A DNA stretch of 64,000 nucleotides from Paenibacillus sp. Root52 (GCF_001426865.1 NZ_LMFO01000009.1:1-64000); one strand, 5' to 3'; shown: positions 19,686 to 29,624, counted from the first letter of the stretch. A program made the numbers and translations. Notes: generated from the letters alone by a model not told the origin.

Positions 19686-19808
19686 ACTATGATCCAGGCG
19701 GTTTGCCTGATCAATCCGATCAGTGATTTCAAGTCATGTGGTCATTCCAAGTGTATACGTGGATGGATATTCCAGTTTATATGTCGGATACGAAAATAGG
19801 CAGTATCA

Positions 19809-19973
19809 GAAAATGGTTTATCGACCTAGCTAAGAACAAGCTGTACTGAAGTGGGGGTAAAGTCTGTCTGTGCGCGGGTTTAGAGCGGTGTTATTGAAAA
19901 TGGAATGTCTACGAAAATGGTTAGGGGAATAAACCACAACCGCTCTGTAAGCGCTTCCGAAACTGGTTTATTG
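19809..19973 (+). promoter_or_regulatory. Repeated GAAAATGGTT sites and a strong cre candidate before the ABC operon
   Basis: Four copies of GAAAaTGG, three of them continuing as GTT, start at 19809, 19896, 19913 and 19959. Copies 2 and 3 are 17 bases apart. They are candidate sites for the AraC-type regulator just upstream. TGTAAGCGCTTCCG at 19946-19959 matches the cre consensus closely, so CcpA repression is likely. The rest of the 481-base gap (19569-20049) shows only the terminator. Confidence 0.5.
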
Positions 19974-20049
19974 CATGAGAGCAAGAAGGTATGGAATACT
20001 CGGATCAAGCTTTAAAAACATTCAACGCAAAGCCAAAGGGGATGACAAA

Positions 20050-21636
20050 ATGACAAGAAGAGCAACCAAAGGGAGTACGAAGAAATGGATGGGTCTGGCG
20101 CTTACAATGGTAATGGGAGTTTCACTGTTAGCAGGATGTTCATCTGCATCTGATCAATCGGCTGAAGGCGGTGCATCAGGTAGTGGTGAGCGTGTCACCT
20201 TGAAAGTAGAGGTATTCGATCGTGGTAACAGTCCTTCTCCACATACGATCACGAACAACTACTTAACTAAATTTGTTCAAGAGAAATTTGGCGATCCGAA
20301 TAACATTGATGTGCAATTCGTACCTGTTCAACGTTCAGAAGAAACAACCAAGCTCAACGTGTTAATGGCCAGCCCCAGCGACGTTCCAGATATTGTGTTT
20401 GTATATGACTCCAGTGTGTTCTACCGTTACGCTCAGCAAGGCGGTCTAACTGACGTAGGCGAGCTTCTTAATGAACATGCACCTAACTTAAAAGAATATC
20501 TCGGCGATGACCTGTTGAAATTCGGTCAGCTTGAAGGTCAGCAATTCGCTATTCCGGGTAAACGTGCCATTACGGCTCGATATAACTCATATATCCGCCA
20601 GGATTGGCTCGATAAAGTCGGTATGAAAGCTCCAACAACAACGGATGAGCTGTACGAGACGTTGAAAGCATTCAAAGAGAAAGATCCAGGCAATCTAGGC
20701 AGCAAAAACATCCCAATGGGTATGGCACTTGCCCCAGCTCAGTATGAAACACTGATTTACTCCTTTATTAAGCCTGTACAAGATGGACTTACGTACAGTC
20801 AGCGCTATGAGCTACCATTGCATGATGGCTTCAAAGATGCGATGCAATTCCTTAACAAGCTATACAATGAAGGTCTGATCAGCAAAGACTTCAGTCTTGA
20901 TGAAGAAAAAGCACAATTGGTCAAAGACTTCCAGAACGGTAATATCGGCTACATGTCTGAGGACGTAGGTCAGATTCTTTATGCAGAAGGCATGCTTGAT
21001 AATTTGTACACGAATGTACCGGATAGCAAGGTTGTAGCAGTTGACGCTTACACTAACCCGAATGTGGACAATAAACACATCAAATCTCGTTATGGTAGCA
21101 ACGGTATGTACATCATGATTCCAAAAAGCAGTAAACGTTCGGTTGAAGCAGTGAAATACCTAGACTGGATGGCTTCTGGAACGAACTTGCTGGAGATCAA
21201 CACCGGTGTTGAAGGTGAAAACTACGATATGGTTGACGGTGTTCCAGTTGTTAAAGATGATGCACCACAGGATGTCAAAGATCGTATCTACAACGGCGGT
21301 GACATGGCCATTATTGCCAACGGTAAAGTAGTTGGAGATCAGGCAGCCAATGAAGCGGCATGGATTGCAGGCTTCCCAGAACGTAACCAAGAGCTGATGA
21401 GACAGTCCATTGATATCGCTAATACGGATACGATCGGTCCGGTTATCTTCAGCAAACCAATTGAAGCAGAATCTAAATATGGTACAGCGCTGAACGATAA
21501 GTTGAAAGTGCTTATTGTGAAAACAGCGATGGCTAAGACAGCAGATTTCGATTCTGTATATGAAAAAGAAATGAATGATTTCATGTCACTGGGTGGCACA
21601 GAACTGAAGAAAGAGCTTGAAGCAGCACTTCAGTAA
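20050..21636 (+). CDS. Extracellular sugar-binding lipoprotein (LipO/LplA type)
   Basis: The 528-residue solute-binding protein has a lipoprotein signal peptide with lipobox LLAGC (Cys30) and a Ser/Gly-rich linker. The mature part resembles the large carbohydrate-binding proteins paired with LplB/YtcP permeases. The start is ATG 20050 behind AAAGGGGATGA; an earlier in-frame ATG at 19975 would bury the signal peptide. The ligand is probably an oligosaccharide, as judged from the neighbours. No ATPase is present here, so MsmX at 2404 may serve it. Confidence 0.9.
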   Translation: MTRRATKGSTKKWMGLALTMVMGVSLLAGCSSASDQSAEGGASGSGERVTLKVEVFDRGNSPSPHTITNNYLTKFVQEKFGDPNNIDVQFVPVQRSEETTKLNVLMASPSDVPDIVFVYDSSVFYRYAQQGGLTDVGELLNEHAPNLKEYLGDDLLKFGQLEGQQFAIPGKRAITARYNSYIRQDWLDKVGMKAPTTTDELYETLKAFKEKDPGNLGSKNIPMGMALAPAQYETLIYSFIKPVQDGLTYSQRYELPLHDGFKDAMQFLNKLYNEGLISKDFSLDEEKAQLVKDFQNGNIGYMSEDVGQILYAEGMLDNLYTNVPDSKVVAVDAYTNPNVDNKHIKSRYGSNGMYIMIPKSSKRSVEAVKYLDWMASGTNLLEINTGVEGENYDMVDGVPVVKDDAPQDVKDRIYNGGDMAIIANGKVVGDQAANEAAWIAGFPERNQELMRQSIDIANTDTIGPVIFSKPIEAESKYGTALNDKLKVLIVKTAMAKTADFDSVYEKEMNDFMSLGGTELKKELEAALQ

Positions 21637-21766
21637 GCGTTATCAATCAAAAAGTTCATCTTGTGATTACCCAATCAATATGTAATTTACCGCATAACTT
21701 TGGAAGGAACGTGTGCCGCCGATATGGGCGGCACAGCCGTTTCTCTGCTGATAGGAGGAAACCGAC

Positions 21767-22666
21767 TTGACCACCACTTACTTGAAAAGGTATTGGCAAT
21801 TATATGCGCTCATCTCATTGCCTCTGATCTACTTCTTAATCTTTCGTTATGGCCCGATGTACGGTGTGCAGATTGCCTTCAAGGATTTTAACTTGTTTCA
21901 GGGCATTAACGGTAGTGAGTGGATCGGCTTCGATGCATTTCGTGAAGTTTTTTCAATGCCGGACTTCTACACCACATTACGTAATACCTTTATGCTTAAT
22001 TTTCTAGATTTGCTCGTTTCATTCCCTGCTCCAATTATTCTAGCCATTATGCTCTATGAAGTTCGGTTTAAGTGGTTCAAAAAGATTTCACAAACGATTC
22101 TGTACATTCCTCACTTTATTTCCTGGGTTATTATCGGGGGGATCGTGTATCAATTATTCGGCAATCAATCTGGTATGGTGAACGGTTTGCTGCAGAGTAT
22201 GGGACTCGACTCCATACCATTTTTGACAGAGAAGAATCCATGGCTTGTTACGTATCTGTTCACAGGGGTTTGGCAAAGCGCTGGATGGGGAACCATTCTG
22301 TATCTCGCTGCATTAACCGGCGTGAATAAGGAATTGTTTGAAGCTGCTGAGATCGATGGAGCGACACGTCTGAAAAAAATCTGGCATATTACCTTGCCTA
22401 GTATTAAACCAACGATTGTCACTTTGCTTATTCTGAATCTCGGACAAATGGTCAGCATTGGTTTTGATCGTCCTTACATTATTGGTAACACTGCTGTGCG
22501 TGAATATTCAGATGTTCTGAGTACCTTCGTGTACAGGGTTGGTTTGGAATCTGGACAATATACACTGGCGACTGTCGTCGGACTTTTCCAAGCTGTTGTG
22601 GGATTGATTTTTGTATTAGGTTCAAATTATATTTCGAAAAAGGCGACCGGAGAAGGTATTTTGTAG
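21767..22666 (+). CDS. ABC sugar permease, LplB type
   Basis: The 299-residue inner-membrane permease has six predicted membrane segments. The ATPase-contacting EAA loop lies around residues 185-205 (ELFEAAEIDGATRLKKIWHI). The N-terminal RYWQLYALISLPLIYFLIF and YGVQIAFKDF are typical of the LplB subgroup. It starts with TTG 21767 behind AGGAGGA (21753-21759). Confidence 0.92.
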   Translation: MTTTYLKRYWQLYALISLPLIYFLIFRYGPMYGVQIAFKDFNLFQGINGSEWIGFDAFREVFSMPDFYTTLRNTFMLNFLDLLVSFPAPIILAIMLYEVRFKWFKKISQTILYIPHFISWVIIGGIVYQLFGNQSGMVNGLLQSMGLDSIPFLTEKNPWLVTYLFTGVWQSAGWGTILYLAALTGVNKELFEAAEIDGATRLKKIWHITLPSIKPTIVTLLILNLGQMVSIGFDRPYIIGNTAVREYSDVLSTFVYRVGLESGQYTLATVVGLFQAVVGLIFVLGSNYISKKATGEGIL

Positions 22667-22726
22667 GATCGAAAAGGATACCAATCGGCTGTTTGTATAG
22701 ACCATCAGTAAAGGAGCTGTGCGCAT

Positions 22727-23599
22727 ATGAGTGAACGCACCTCAAACCGGGTTTTTGACATCGTTAATATTACCTTTATCAGTTTGTTTGTTATATTCTG
22801 TCTGGCTCCGTTCTTGCACACGATTGCGATATCACTTAGTTCCAACCGGGCAATTACATCTGGAGAAGTGACCATATTCCCTAAAGAATTTAATTGGGAT
22901 GCGTATATTCAGGTATTCTCTGATCAATCGATGATCTATTCACTGGGCTTTACGAGTGTTCTGACAGTGGCAACCACTGTACTATGTATGCTATTCACGC
23001 TGGCAGCTGCATATCCGTTAACGAAGAAAAAGTTGAAAGGGCGCAAGCTCTTCATGTATGTCATTATTATTACCATGTTCTTCAGTGGTGGAATGATTCC
23101 GGAATATTTGCTCATTCGTGATCTGAACTTACTGAATTCCGTCTGGGCGCTGATTTTACCTGGACTCGTGAGTCCGTTTAACTTGATTATTTTAATTTCC
23201 TTCTTTCGGGGTATTCCGGAAAGCTTGGAGGAATCGGCAGAGATTGATGGTAGTTCACATATACACACGCTCTTTAAGATTATCTTGCCATTATCCATGC
23301 CTGTATTGGCTACGTTGGCTCTTTTCTATGCGGTTGGCCGCTGGAACGGCTTTCAGGATTCCCTGATGTATATTAATGATCCGAAGCTATATCCGCTCCA
23401 GCTTAAGCTCTATCAAATGGTACAGAACAACATGGTTAGTGAGCTTACATTGCTTGAGGGTGCTAGTCGTACACGATTAACTCCAGAAAGTCTTAAAGCT
23501 GCTACTGTTGTGTTTGCAACCGTTCCGATTCTGCTAGTGTATCCTTGGCTGCAAAAGTATTTTGTCAGCGGTGCGATGCTTGGCGCGGTAAAAGGATGA
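22727..23599 (+). CDS. ABC sugar permease, YtcP type
   Basis: The 290-residue partner permease has six membrane segments and EAA loop ESLEESAEIDGSSHIHTLFK (about 165-184). YtcP-type permeases pair with LplB-type ones, and a GMIPEYLLIRDLNLL motif of this subgroup is present. The start is ATG 22727 behind AAGGAG. It lies 60 bases after its partner gene, in one operon. Confidence 0.92.
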   Translation: MSERTSNRVFDIVNITFISLFVIFCLAPFLHTIAISLSSNRAITSGEVTIFPKEFNWDAYIQVFSDQSMIYSLGFTSVLTVATTVLCMLFTLAAAYPLTKKKLKGRKLFMYVIIITMFFSGGMIPEYLLIRDLNLLNSVWALILPGLVSPFNLIILISFFRGIPESLEESAEIDGSSHIHTLFKIILPLSMPVLATLALFYAVGRWNGFQDSLMYINDPKLYPLQLKLYQMVQNNMVSELTLLEGASRTRLTPESLKAATVVFATVPILLVYPWLQKYFVSGAMLGAVKG

Positions 23600-23663
23600 T
23601 TCTAGCATTGGTATAAGCGCAGGGTAGGTCGGCTTACCCTAATGGGAAGGAGAAGGAATTCGA

Positions 23664-24614
23664 ATGCAGGCACAGGATAAGGGAATATACTCGTTTTCAA
23701 CTTGCTGGAACATCAGGAAGCATACAGTTGGAGCAGATATGATACGAGAAATTGCAGAGCTAGGCTTCAGCCGGGTGGAGCTTAACTATAATGTGACGAA
23801 GGAAATGCTCACCACCATAGAGCCCATGATTGAGCGAGGAGAGATCGGAATCTCCAGTGTTCATAATACTTTCCCACATGATCCAGATCCAGATTACGGC
23901 ACAGACTCTGTCTTGCTCGGCTTCGAAGATGAGGCGAAGCGGCAGCGAGCGATTGAATTGCTGGTAGGATCAGCAGAATATGCCCATCGCTACGGAGGGG
24001 AAGCCGTAGTTGTACATCCCGGAGAGGTACCCTTCCCAGAGGATATCAGCAAGGATCTTAGTAAGTTCTATAACGAAGAAGGGCCAGATTCACCGAAGTA
24101 TCGCAGCAAGTGGGAGGAACTGATGGAGCATCGGCAGGCTCTTAGTTCGGGCTATGTCGAGAAAATTATCGTAAGTCTGGATGAGGTCTGTAATCGTGCT
24201 GCTTCCAAAGGTCTGAATGTGCGCTTTGGGATCGAGACGAGATCCAGACCCCAACAGATTCCTACACTCGCGGAAGCAAAGACGATCATTCAAGCACTTA
24301 AAGGAGCTCCGGTTGGTATCTGGTATGATACGGGTCATGCCATCATGATGGATCGACTAGGTCTCTATGATAGTGTAGGAGAAATGCAGGGACTGATGGA
24401 CGATATCGTAGGTGTCCATATTCATGAAACGCTTGGACTTTCGGATCACTGGTGCCCATATGTACACAGCAAGGATATGCATTTCTATGATGCCTATCTG
24501 CCGATGATAGAGCGTGCACAGGTGAAGGTCTATGAGTTGAAGTCCGCCTGTCAACCGAGTGAGATTCACGAGAGTCATGACTTGTTAATGAAGAAGCTTG
24601 AAGTCGTAGAGTAA
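23664..24614 (+). CDS. Sugar phosphate isomerase/epimerase, TIM barrel
   Basis: The 316-residue protein of the xylose-isomerase-like TIM-barrel superfamily has FSTCWNIRKH at the N-terminus, VVHPGEVPFP, FGIETRSRPQQIP and a metal-ligand set including WYDTGHA and VHIHETLG. The family holds sugar epimerases, isomerases and inosose dehydratases, so the reaction cannot be named. With no signal peptide it acts in the cytoplasm, probably on a sugar brought in by the permeases 65 bases upstream. Confidence 0.8.
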   Translation: MQAQDKGIYSFSTCWNIRKHTVGADMIREIAELGFSRVELNYNVTKEMLTTIEPMIERGEIGISSVHNTFPHDPDPDYGTDSVLLGFEDEAKRQRAIELLVGSAEYAHRYGGEAVVVHPGEVPFPEDISKDLSKFYNEEGPDSPKYRSKWEELMEHRQALSSGYVEKIIVSLDEVCNRAASKGLNVRFGIETRSRPQQIPTLAEAKTIIQALKGAPVGIWYDTGHAIMMDRLGLYDSVGEMQGLMDDIVGVHIHETLGLSDHWCPYVHSKDMHFYDAYLPMIERAQVKVYELKSACQPSEIHESHDLLMKKLEVVE

Positions 24615-24724
24615 TGCTGTTTGAATCTCCTGACGACTTTTAGTGAAATGTGGTATATACTGACGAGAAATTAGCTCGTATACAGGCGATGTGAGTAGCT
24701 TCCACCCTATGGAGGGGGTGCGTC

Positions 24725-24796
24725 ATGTCCTTCGTTCATCGGGCAAATGCATTGGTATGGAGGGGAACTGCACATGTACAGACAACTGGTAAATAG
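24725..24796 (+). CDS. Possible 23-residue leader ORF overlapping the next gene
   Basis: ATG 24725 stands 9 bases after a strong GGAGGGGG site (24711-24718) and opens a 23-codon frame (MSFVHRANALVWRGTAHVQT, then TGK) that ends with TAG at 24794-24796. It runs through the ribosome site and start codon of the next gene in another frame. Translation of this leader would carry ribosomes over the ATG at 24774, suggesting coupling. It may also be chance. Confidence 0.4.
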   Translation: MSFVHRANALVWRGTAHVQTTGK

Positions 24797-26534
24797 TAAT
24801 GACAGAGCAGTAGAACGAGGCATGGCCAGGCAGATGCTTGATCCAGAGAATCGATACTACGGGGGTACGATTGATCCGTATACAGGTGTGGCTTGGGTGA
24901 ATCATACCACCGGAACGCCGACGGATATGTGCTACTGGGGAGCAGCGCTCTCTAATCCGGACTCGATCTATTACCGGGATGAGGCATTGTTAGACAGACT
25001 GCTATTGGCCACTGAATTTGTACTGCGCCTACAGCATGAGGATGGATCGATATCACCCGGCTGGACGAACTACCATTCCCCGCCGGATACCGCATTTGTC
25101 GTAGTAGGATATTCGCAGTTATATCAGCTACTCGTTAAGCAGGAATGGGCACCACTAGAACCCGTTCTTAACAATATACGTTTGTTCCTAGAGCGAACGA
25201 TACCTGTGATGCTGACAGGAGGTTGCCATACGCCGAATCATCGCTGGGTGCTATGCGCGGCGCTTGGTTTCTTGCACGACATTTTTGGTCTGGAGGAAGC
25301 TGTGCAGCGCGCAGAGCAGTGGCTGGCAGAAGGCATGGACATTACGCCCGATGGCGAGTGGACCGAGCGAAGCAACGGAATATATAGCGCAGTAAGTGAC
25401 ATTATGCTCATTCATGCAGCGCGGCTGTTGAATCGTCCTGAGTTGCTGGAACCCGTGCGTCTTAATCTTCGGATGATGGTGTATCTGGTGCACCCTACAG
25501 GTGAGATTGTTACGGATTACTCCGGTCGACAGGATCTGGGTAGTGTGCATGATCTGTCCCCTTATTATCTGCCTTATGCCATCTTGGCAAGACTGGACGA
25601 GGATCCGCTTTTTGCTGGAATGGCTGCCTGGGCAGGAGATACGTTGAACGATCCGGGTGTATGCTCAGTCAATACACTCGTAAGGTTATTGTTAGAGCCC
25701 GAGCTTCAACAGACAAGTGGATCGCAGGATGTCTTACCAGAGCAGTATGAGGTTATATTGAACGAGCATTTTGTACGGGCGAACTATCTGGATCAGATGG
25801 AGGCTGTTGGCCACCATGGACGTATATCTCACAGCCGAATGCATACGGATTTTGGTGCACCTGTAGCTCGAATCCGAGATGGTAAGACCAGTGTAACGGT
25901 GATGACGGAGGTACCTCCTTTCTTCGCTCTGCGTCATGGCAAGGTGCGTCTACTTGCTGTACAACTGGCTTCCTACTTTAATCCAGGGTATATCCCGATG
26001 CAAGATATGACCCGTTTGCCTCAAGGGTATCGATTAACAGGGGAGCAGAAGAAGGGTTATTATGACCCGATTCCTGCTAATGAACTGCCAGAAACGGCGT
26101 CTTCAGATATAAGTCCGTGGTACCTACTTCCCCATCAGAGCCGCCGACTTACCCATGAGCAGACATTCCGTGTAGGAGCTGAGGTGTTACATACGGAGAA
26201 CGGTTGGACAATGCATCTGACGGGGGAAGAACCGGAGGACATCATGATGCAGTTATCCTTTGTATTCGGGAGCGAAGGAGAGCTCACCTACGAGGACGGA
26301 ACGGAGACAAGTGATGGTCATCACTTGTGGAGCAGCGGTAATTTGCGTTATACCTGCGGTGAAGACTGGATCGAGATCAGTGGGGGCGAAGCGGGACATT
26401 TGGCTCCATCGGTTCGTGAGGCGAAGCTGCCAGACAAGTGCAAGGTTGTGCTTCTTAACTTCATGACACCGTTTGATAAAACGATTCATATCTCACTTTC
26501 ACCATCCATGGCGAAGAAGTTACAGGATCAATAA
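24774..26534 (+). CDS. Uncharacterised protein, probable alpha-helical toroid carbohydrate enzyme
   Basis: I do not recognise this 586-residue protein. The first 330 residues look like repeated helical hairpins with aromatic and acidic loops (TPTDMCYWG, DGSISPGWTNYHSPPDTAF, GGCHTPNHRWVLCAALG, DGEWTERSNGIYSAVSD). This resembles an (alpha/alpha) toroid as in heparinase-like lyases and unsaturated-glycan hydrolases. A beta-rich C-terminal part follows. There is no signal peptide, so it should act on imported sugar. The ATG 24774 start has GGAGGGGAA 7-15 bases upstream; the ATG at 24747 has none. It is last in the transporter operon. Confidence 0.7.
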   Translation: MYRQLVNSNDRAVERGMARQMLDPENRYYGGTIDPYTGVAWVNHTTGTPTDMCYWGAALSNPDSIYYRDEALLDRLLLATEFVLRLQHEDGSISPGWTNYHSPPDTAFVVVGYSQLYQLLVKQEWAPLEPVLNNIRLFLERTIPVMLTGGCHTPNHRWVLCAALGFLHDIFGLEEAVQRAEQWLAEGMDITPDGEWTERSNGIYSAVSDIMLIHAARLLNRPELLEPVRLNLRMMVYLVHPTGEIVTDYSGRQDLGSVHDLSPYYLPYAILARLDEDPLFAGMAAWAGDTLNDPGVCSVNTLVRLLLEPELQQTSGSQDVLPEQYEVILNEHFVRANYLDQMEAVGHHGRISHSRMHTDFGAPVARIRDGKTSVTVMTEVPPFFALRHGKVRLLAVQLASYFNPGYIPMQDMTRLPQGYRLTGEQKKGYYDPIPANELPETASSDISPWYLLPHQSRRLTHEQTFRVGAEVLHTENGWTMHLTGEEPEDIMMQLSFVFGSEGELTYEDGTETSDGHHLWSSGNLRYTCGEDWIEISGGEAGHLAPSVREAKLPDKCKVVLLNFMTPFDKTIHISLSPSMAKKLQDQ

Positions 26535-26570
26535 GTCCTCTTACGAAATTGAATATGGTTAACAAGAACG

Positions 26571-26618
26571 AGGCGGTATTTCATTCCAATTATGGATGAT
26601 GGCATACCGTCTTTTTTT
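26571..26618 (+). terminator. Terminator of the carbohydrate operon
   Basis: AGGCGGTAT pairs with ATACCGTCT (one G-T pair) across a 24-base loop and is followed by TTTTTT. Confidence 0.72.
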
Positions 26619-26724
26619 GCACATTTTTTGCCTAAATCACATGAAACTACATGTTGAGAAGCCTACCGCAAGATGTGGTATACTGGAGAGTATGAATGAA
26701 AGCAAAGAGGAGGTGCCTTGGAAG

Positions 26725-28458
26725 ATGAAGGGCAAGCTACTGCGGGCTGAGGGAGACCTCGCCAACATTATACCGATTCATTTGGATGCGTCTTTCTTTT
26801 TTGAAAGAGCTGTCCGCTCGCTGGACCGTAATCACGTCGACAAGGCATTAAAATATTTTCGTAAAGCTGTTGAATATGAACCGGAGAACCCGGTGAATCA
26901 TTGTAATATGGCGGGTATATTATCTGAGAAAGGGGATTACGAGGCATCTAATGCGATTCTCGCGAATGTATTGGATGTCGTAGATCCGTCGATGACCGAG
27001 TGTTATTTCTATATGGCGAACAATTATGCCAATATGGATCGGTTTGAAGAAGCGGAGCAAGCGTTAGTAACGTATTTGGAAGAGGACACCCAGGGTCAGT
27101 TTATGACGGAGGCAGAAGAGATGATGGAGCTTCTGTATTACGAGTTGGACCGCCCAGCTAAACTGAACCGGATCAAATCACGTAAGGGTGTTGTGGAGCA
27201 TGATCATGCACGGGAATTATTAGAGGAAGGGAAATTTGCACAAGCAGCTGAACTTCTGGAGGGCATGCCACCTGATTATCCAGATTATCTGGCTGTACGC
27301 AATAACCTAGCCCTTGCCTATTATTATATGGGGCAGTTTCCCAAAGCACGTGAGACAATTGCCGAGGTACTTGAGCAAGAGCCGGGCAATCTGCATGCTC
27401 TGTGTAATCTGGCAATCTTCCATCAGAACGAGAACCGGACAGATCAAGTGCTACTATTAATCAAAAAGTTGCGTGTCATCGTACCTTTCCAACAGGAACA
27501 GGTCTATAAACTCGCAACCACGATGGGTATTTTGGGGCAGCATGATACCGCCTATGTACATTTTCGTAGATTGCTTAAAGCCGAAGAGACGGCAGCTGAT
27601 CCTGCGCTTGCGCACTATGCTGCAGTTGCGGCCTTTAATACCGGACGCTATGATGCAGCCGAGCGATTATGGCATCATGTAAGCAAGCTTGATCCAGGGT
27701 CTGAAGTATCTCCGTTTTATTTGTCTCGACTTAAGGCGGTACAACAAGACGAGCTTCAGCCTGAAAATTTAAGCTACCATTACCATCTTCCTTTTGATGA
27801 GCAATTCAAGCAATGGGAGAACTACGGAAATGGCATTCCGGAGGAAATGAAGAATGATCCACTGATTCGTTCATCATTTTTCTGGGCATTACGCCATGGT
27901 GACCGGGCAACCAAGCTTCAAGTCATTCATGCGCTCGGTATGATCGGAGACTATGAAGTACAGCAAGCGTTACAATCCTTCATACAGGAATCCGATGAGC
28001 AGCAGGATCTCGTGGAAGCTGCTCAATCTGTACTGAACGAACTGCTTGCGAATGAACAACATTCGGAGCGGAGCCGCGCAGTACCACCGCTCTCAACGGT
28101 GGCCGCGCGATCTATTCAGAATGCAGCAATCAGCGCAGAAAGCTCGCAGACAGAATCCGTTTCTCATTGGCAAGCGGTCGTTGATCGTGCGCTACAGATG
28201 ACGGAAACGAAAGCAGAGTTACAGCAGGAAATGGAACGTATATGGACCGATTATGTGTCCCGTGCTCATCCTGAAATGACAGCGATGAAGCATATTGAGG
28301 GATGGGCTGCAGGGCTGGAATATTTGGCTGCCAAAATTCACAGACGACCTGTAACCTATCAAAGTGTAGCAGATCGATATGGCATTTCGGCATCAACGGT
28401 TAGTAAATATGCGAAGCAGATTAACAAGGTGTGTAGTACGGTACCACCTACAGTATAA
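26725..28458 (+). CDS. TPR-repeat protein (YvcD-like)
   Basis: This 577-residue soluble protein has tetratricopeptide repeats from about residue 25 to 340, for example the segment after RNHVDKALKYFRKAVEYEPE and ARETIAEVLEQEPGNLHALC. It also has a C-terminal helix-turn-helix-like segment TYQSVADRYGISASTVSKYA. TPRs mediate protein contacts, and the C-terminal segment suggests DNA binding, so it could be a regulator. Its position before trxB matches yvcD of Bacillus subtilis. The start at ATG 26725 follows GAGGAGGTG with rather long spacing. Confidence 0.78.
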   Translation: MKGKLLRAEGDLANIIPIHLDASFFFERAVRSLDRNHVDKALKYFRKAVEYEPENPVNHCNMAGILSEKGDYEASNAILANVLDVVDPSMTECYFYMANNYANMDRFEEAEQALVTYLEEDTQGQFMTEAEEMMELLYYELDRPAKLNRIKSRKGVVEHDHARELLEEGKFAQAAELLEGMPPDYPDYLAVRNNLALAYYYMGQFPKARETIAEVLEQEPGNLHALCNLAIFHQNENRTDQVLLLIKKLRVIVPFQQEQVYKLATTMGILGQHDTAYVHFRRLLKAEETAADPALAHYAAVAAFNTGRYDAAERLWHHVSKLDPGSEVSPFYLSRLKAVQQDELQPENLSYHYHLPFDEQFKQWENYGNGIPEEMKNDPLIRSSFFWALRHGDRATKLQVIHALGMIGDYEVQQALQSFIQESDEQQDLVEAAQSVLNELLANEQHSERSRAVPPLSTVAARSIQNAAISAESSQTESVSHWQAVVDRALQMTETKAELQQEMERIWTDYVSRAHPEMTAMKHIEGWAAGLEYLAAKIHRRPVTYQSVADRYGISASTVSKYAKQINKVCSTVPPTV

Positions 28459-28664
28459 TCGGATGATTTAGAGTGGTTATTCCTAATGTTTTAAAGGCAT
28501 GACAGGGATTTAAGCGGCTTGAAGAACGATTGAGGAAGATTGGGATTTCATGAAGGATACATTTGCCTGCAAAACGGGTAAACTTAATGGATGGCTATTG
28601 TCACATTGATCTAGAAATGAACCAGTTCATATACTCTCAACCTAATCAAGGAGGCTGTATCTAT

Positions 28665-29624
28665 ATGTCTAAATACAGAACGATTGTGATTGGAACCGGA
28701 CCTGCCGGATTAACAGCAGCAATTTATTTGGCGCGTGCCAACCTTAATCCATTGGTTATCGAAGGCCTTCAACCAGGTGGACAATTGACCACCACGACAG
28801 AGGTTGAGAACTTCCCTGGATTCCCGCAAGGCATTATGGGGCCAGAATTGATGGACAACATGCGGAAGCAAGCAGAGCGTTTCGGCGCAGAATTTAAGAA
28901 TGGCTGGGTGGAAGAGGTAGACTTCAGTAAGCCCCCGTTCAAAGTGAAGGTTGGCGGCATTGGTGATCTCGAAGCCGATTCAATCATTATCTCGACCGGT
29001 GCATCTGCCCGCTACCTCGGTATCCCGGGAGAGCAGGAAAATGTAGGGCGCGGGGTAAGTACATGTGCGACATGTGATGGATTCTTTTTCCGTGGCAAAA
29101 AGATTGTCGTTGTTGGTGGGGGAGATTCCGCGATGGAAGAGGCTAGCTTCTTGACCAGATTCGCAACAGATGTAACCTTAGTGCATCGTCGGGACGAGTT
29201 ACGCGCATCGAAGATCATGCAAGATCGGGCACGAGGGAACGAAAAGGTAAAATGGGCATTGAACCGTACACCGCTTGAGGTGGTGCCTGAAGCGCTGGGC
29301 GTGAAAGGACTTAAGGTACGGAACAATGAGACAGGCCAAGAAGAGCTGTTGGAGGCGGATGGCGTGTTCGTTGCCATCGGACATACACCAAATACCGGAT
29401 TCCTCGGCAACCAAGTGGTGTTGGATGATCACGGGTATGTGGTTGTTAAACCAGGTACGACAGAAACGAACATCCCAGGTGTATTTGCTTGTGGCGACGT
29501 CCAAGATACGAAGTATCGTCAAGCGATTACTGCAGCCGGGTCTGGTTGTATGGCAGCAATGGACTGTGAGAAATTTTTGGAAGGCAGCATTGTGCACGAC
29601 TGGAGCGAAACATTGGATAAATAA
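28665..29624 (+). CDS. trxB: Thioredoxin reductase
   Basis: The 319-residue flavoprotein reduces thioredoxin with NADPH. It shows the FAD motif GTGPAG (10-15), the redox disulfide CATC (134-137), the NADPH motif VVGGGDSAMEEA and HRRDELRASK, and the second FAD segment GVFACGDVQD. The start is ATG 28665 behind AAGGAGGC; the in-frame upstream ATG at 28563 lacks a site. Confidence 0.97.
   Translation: MSKYRTIVIGTGPAGLTAAIYLARANLNPLVIEGLQPGGQLTTTTEVENFPGFPQGIMGPELMDNMRKQAERFGAEFKNGWVEEVDFSKPPFKVKVGGIGDLEADSIIISTGASARYLGIPGEQENVGRGVSTCATCDGFFFRGKKIVVVGGGDSAMEEASFLTRFATDVTLVHRRDELRASKIMQDRARGNEKVKWALNRTPLEVVPEALGVKGLKVRNNETGQEELLEADGVFVAIGHTPNTGFLGNQVVLDDHGYVVVKPGTTETNIPGVFACGDVQDTKYRQAITAAGSGCMAAMDCEKFLEGSIVHDWSETLDK

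Noticed and set aside
19975-20049. Earlier start of the sugar-binding lipoprotein
   Set aside because: It would place 25 charged residues before the signal peptide, and the GGGGATGA site fits ATG 20050.
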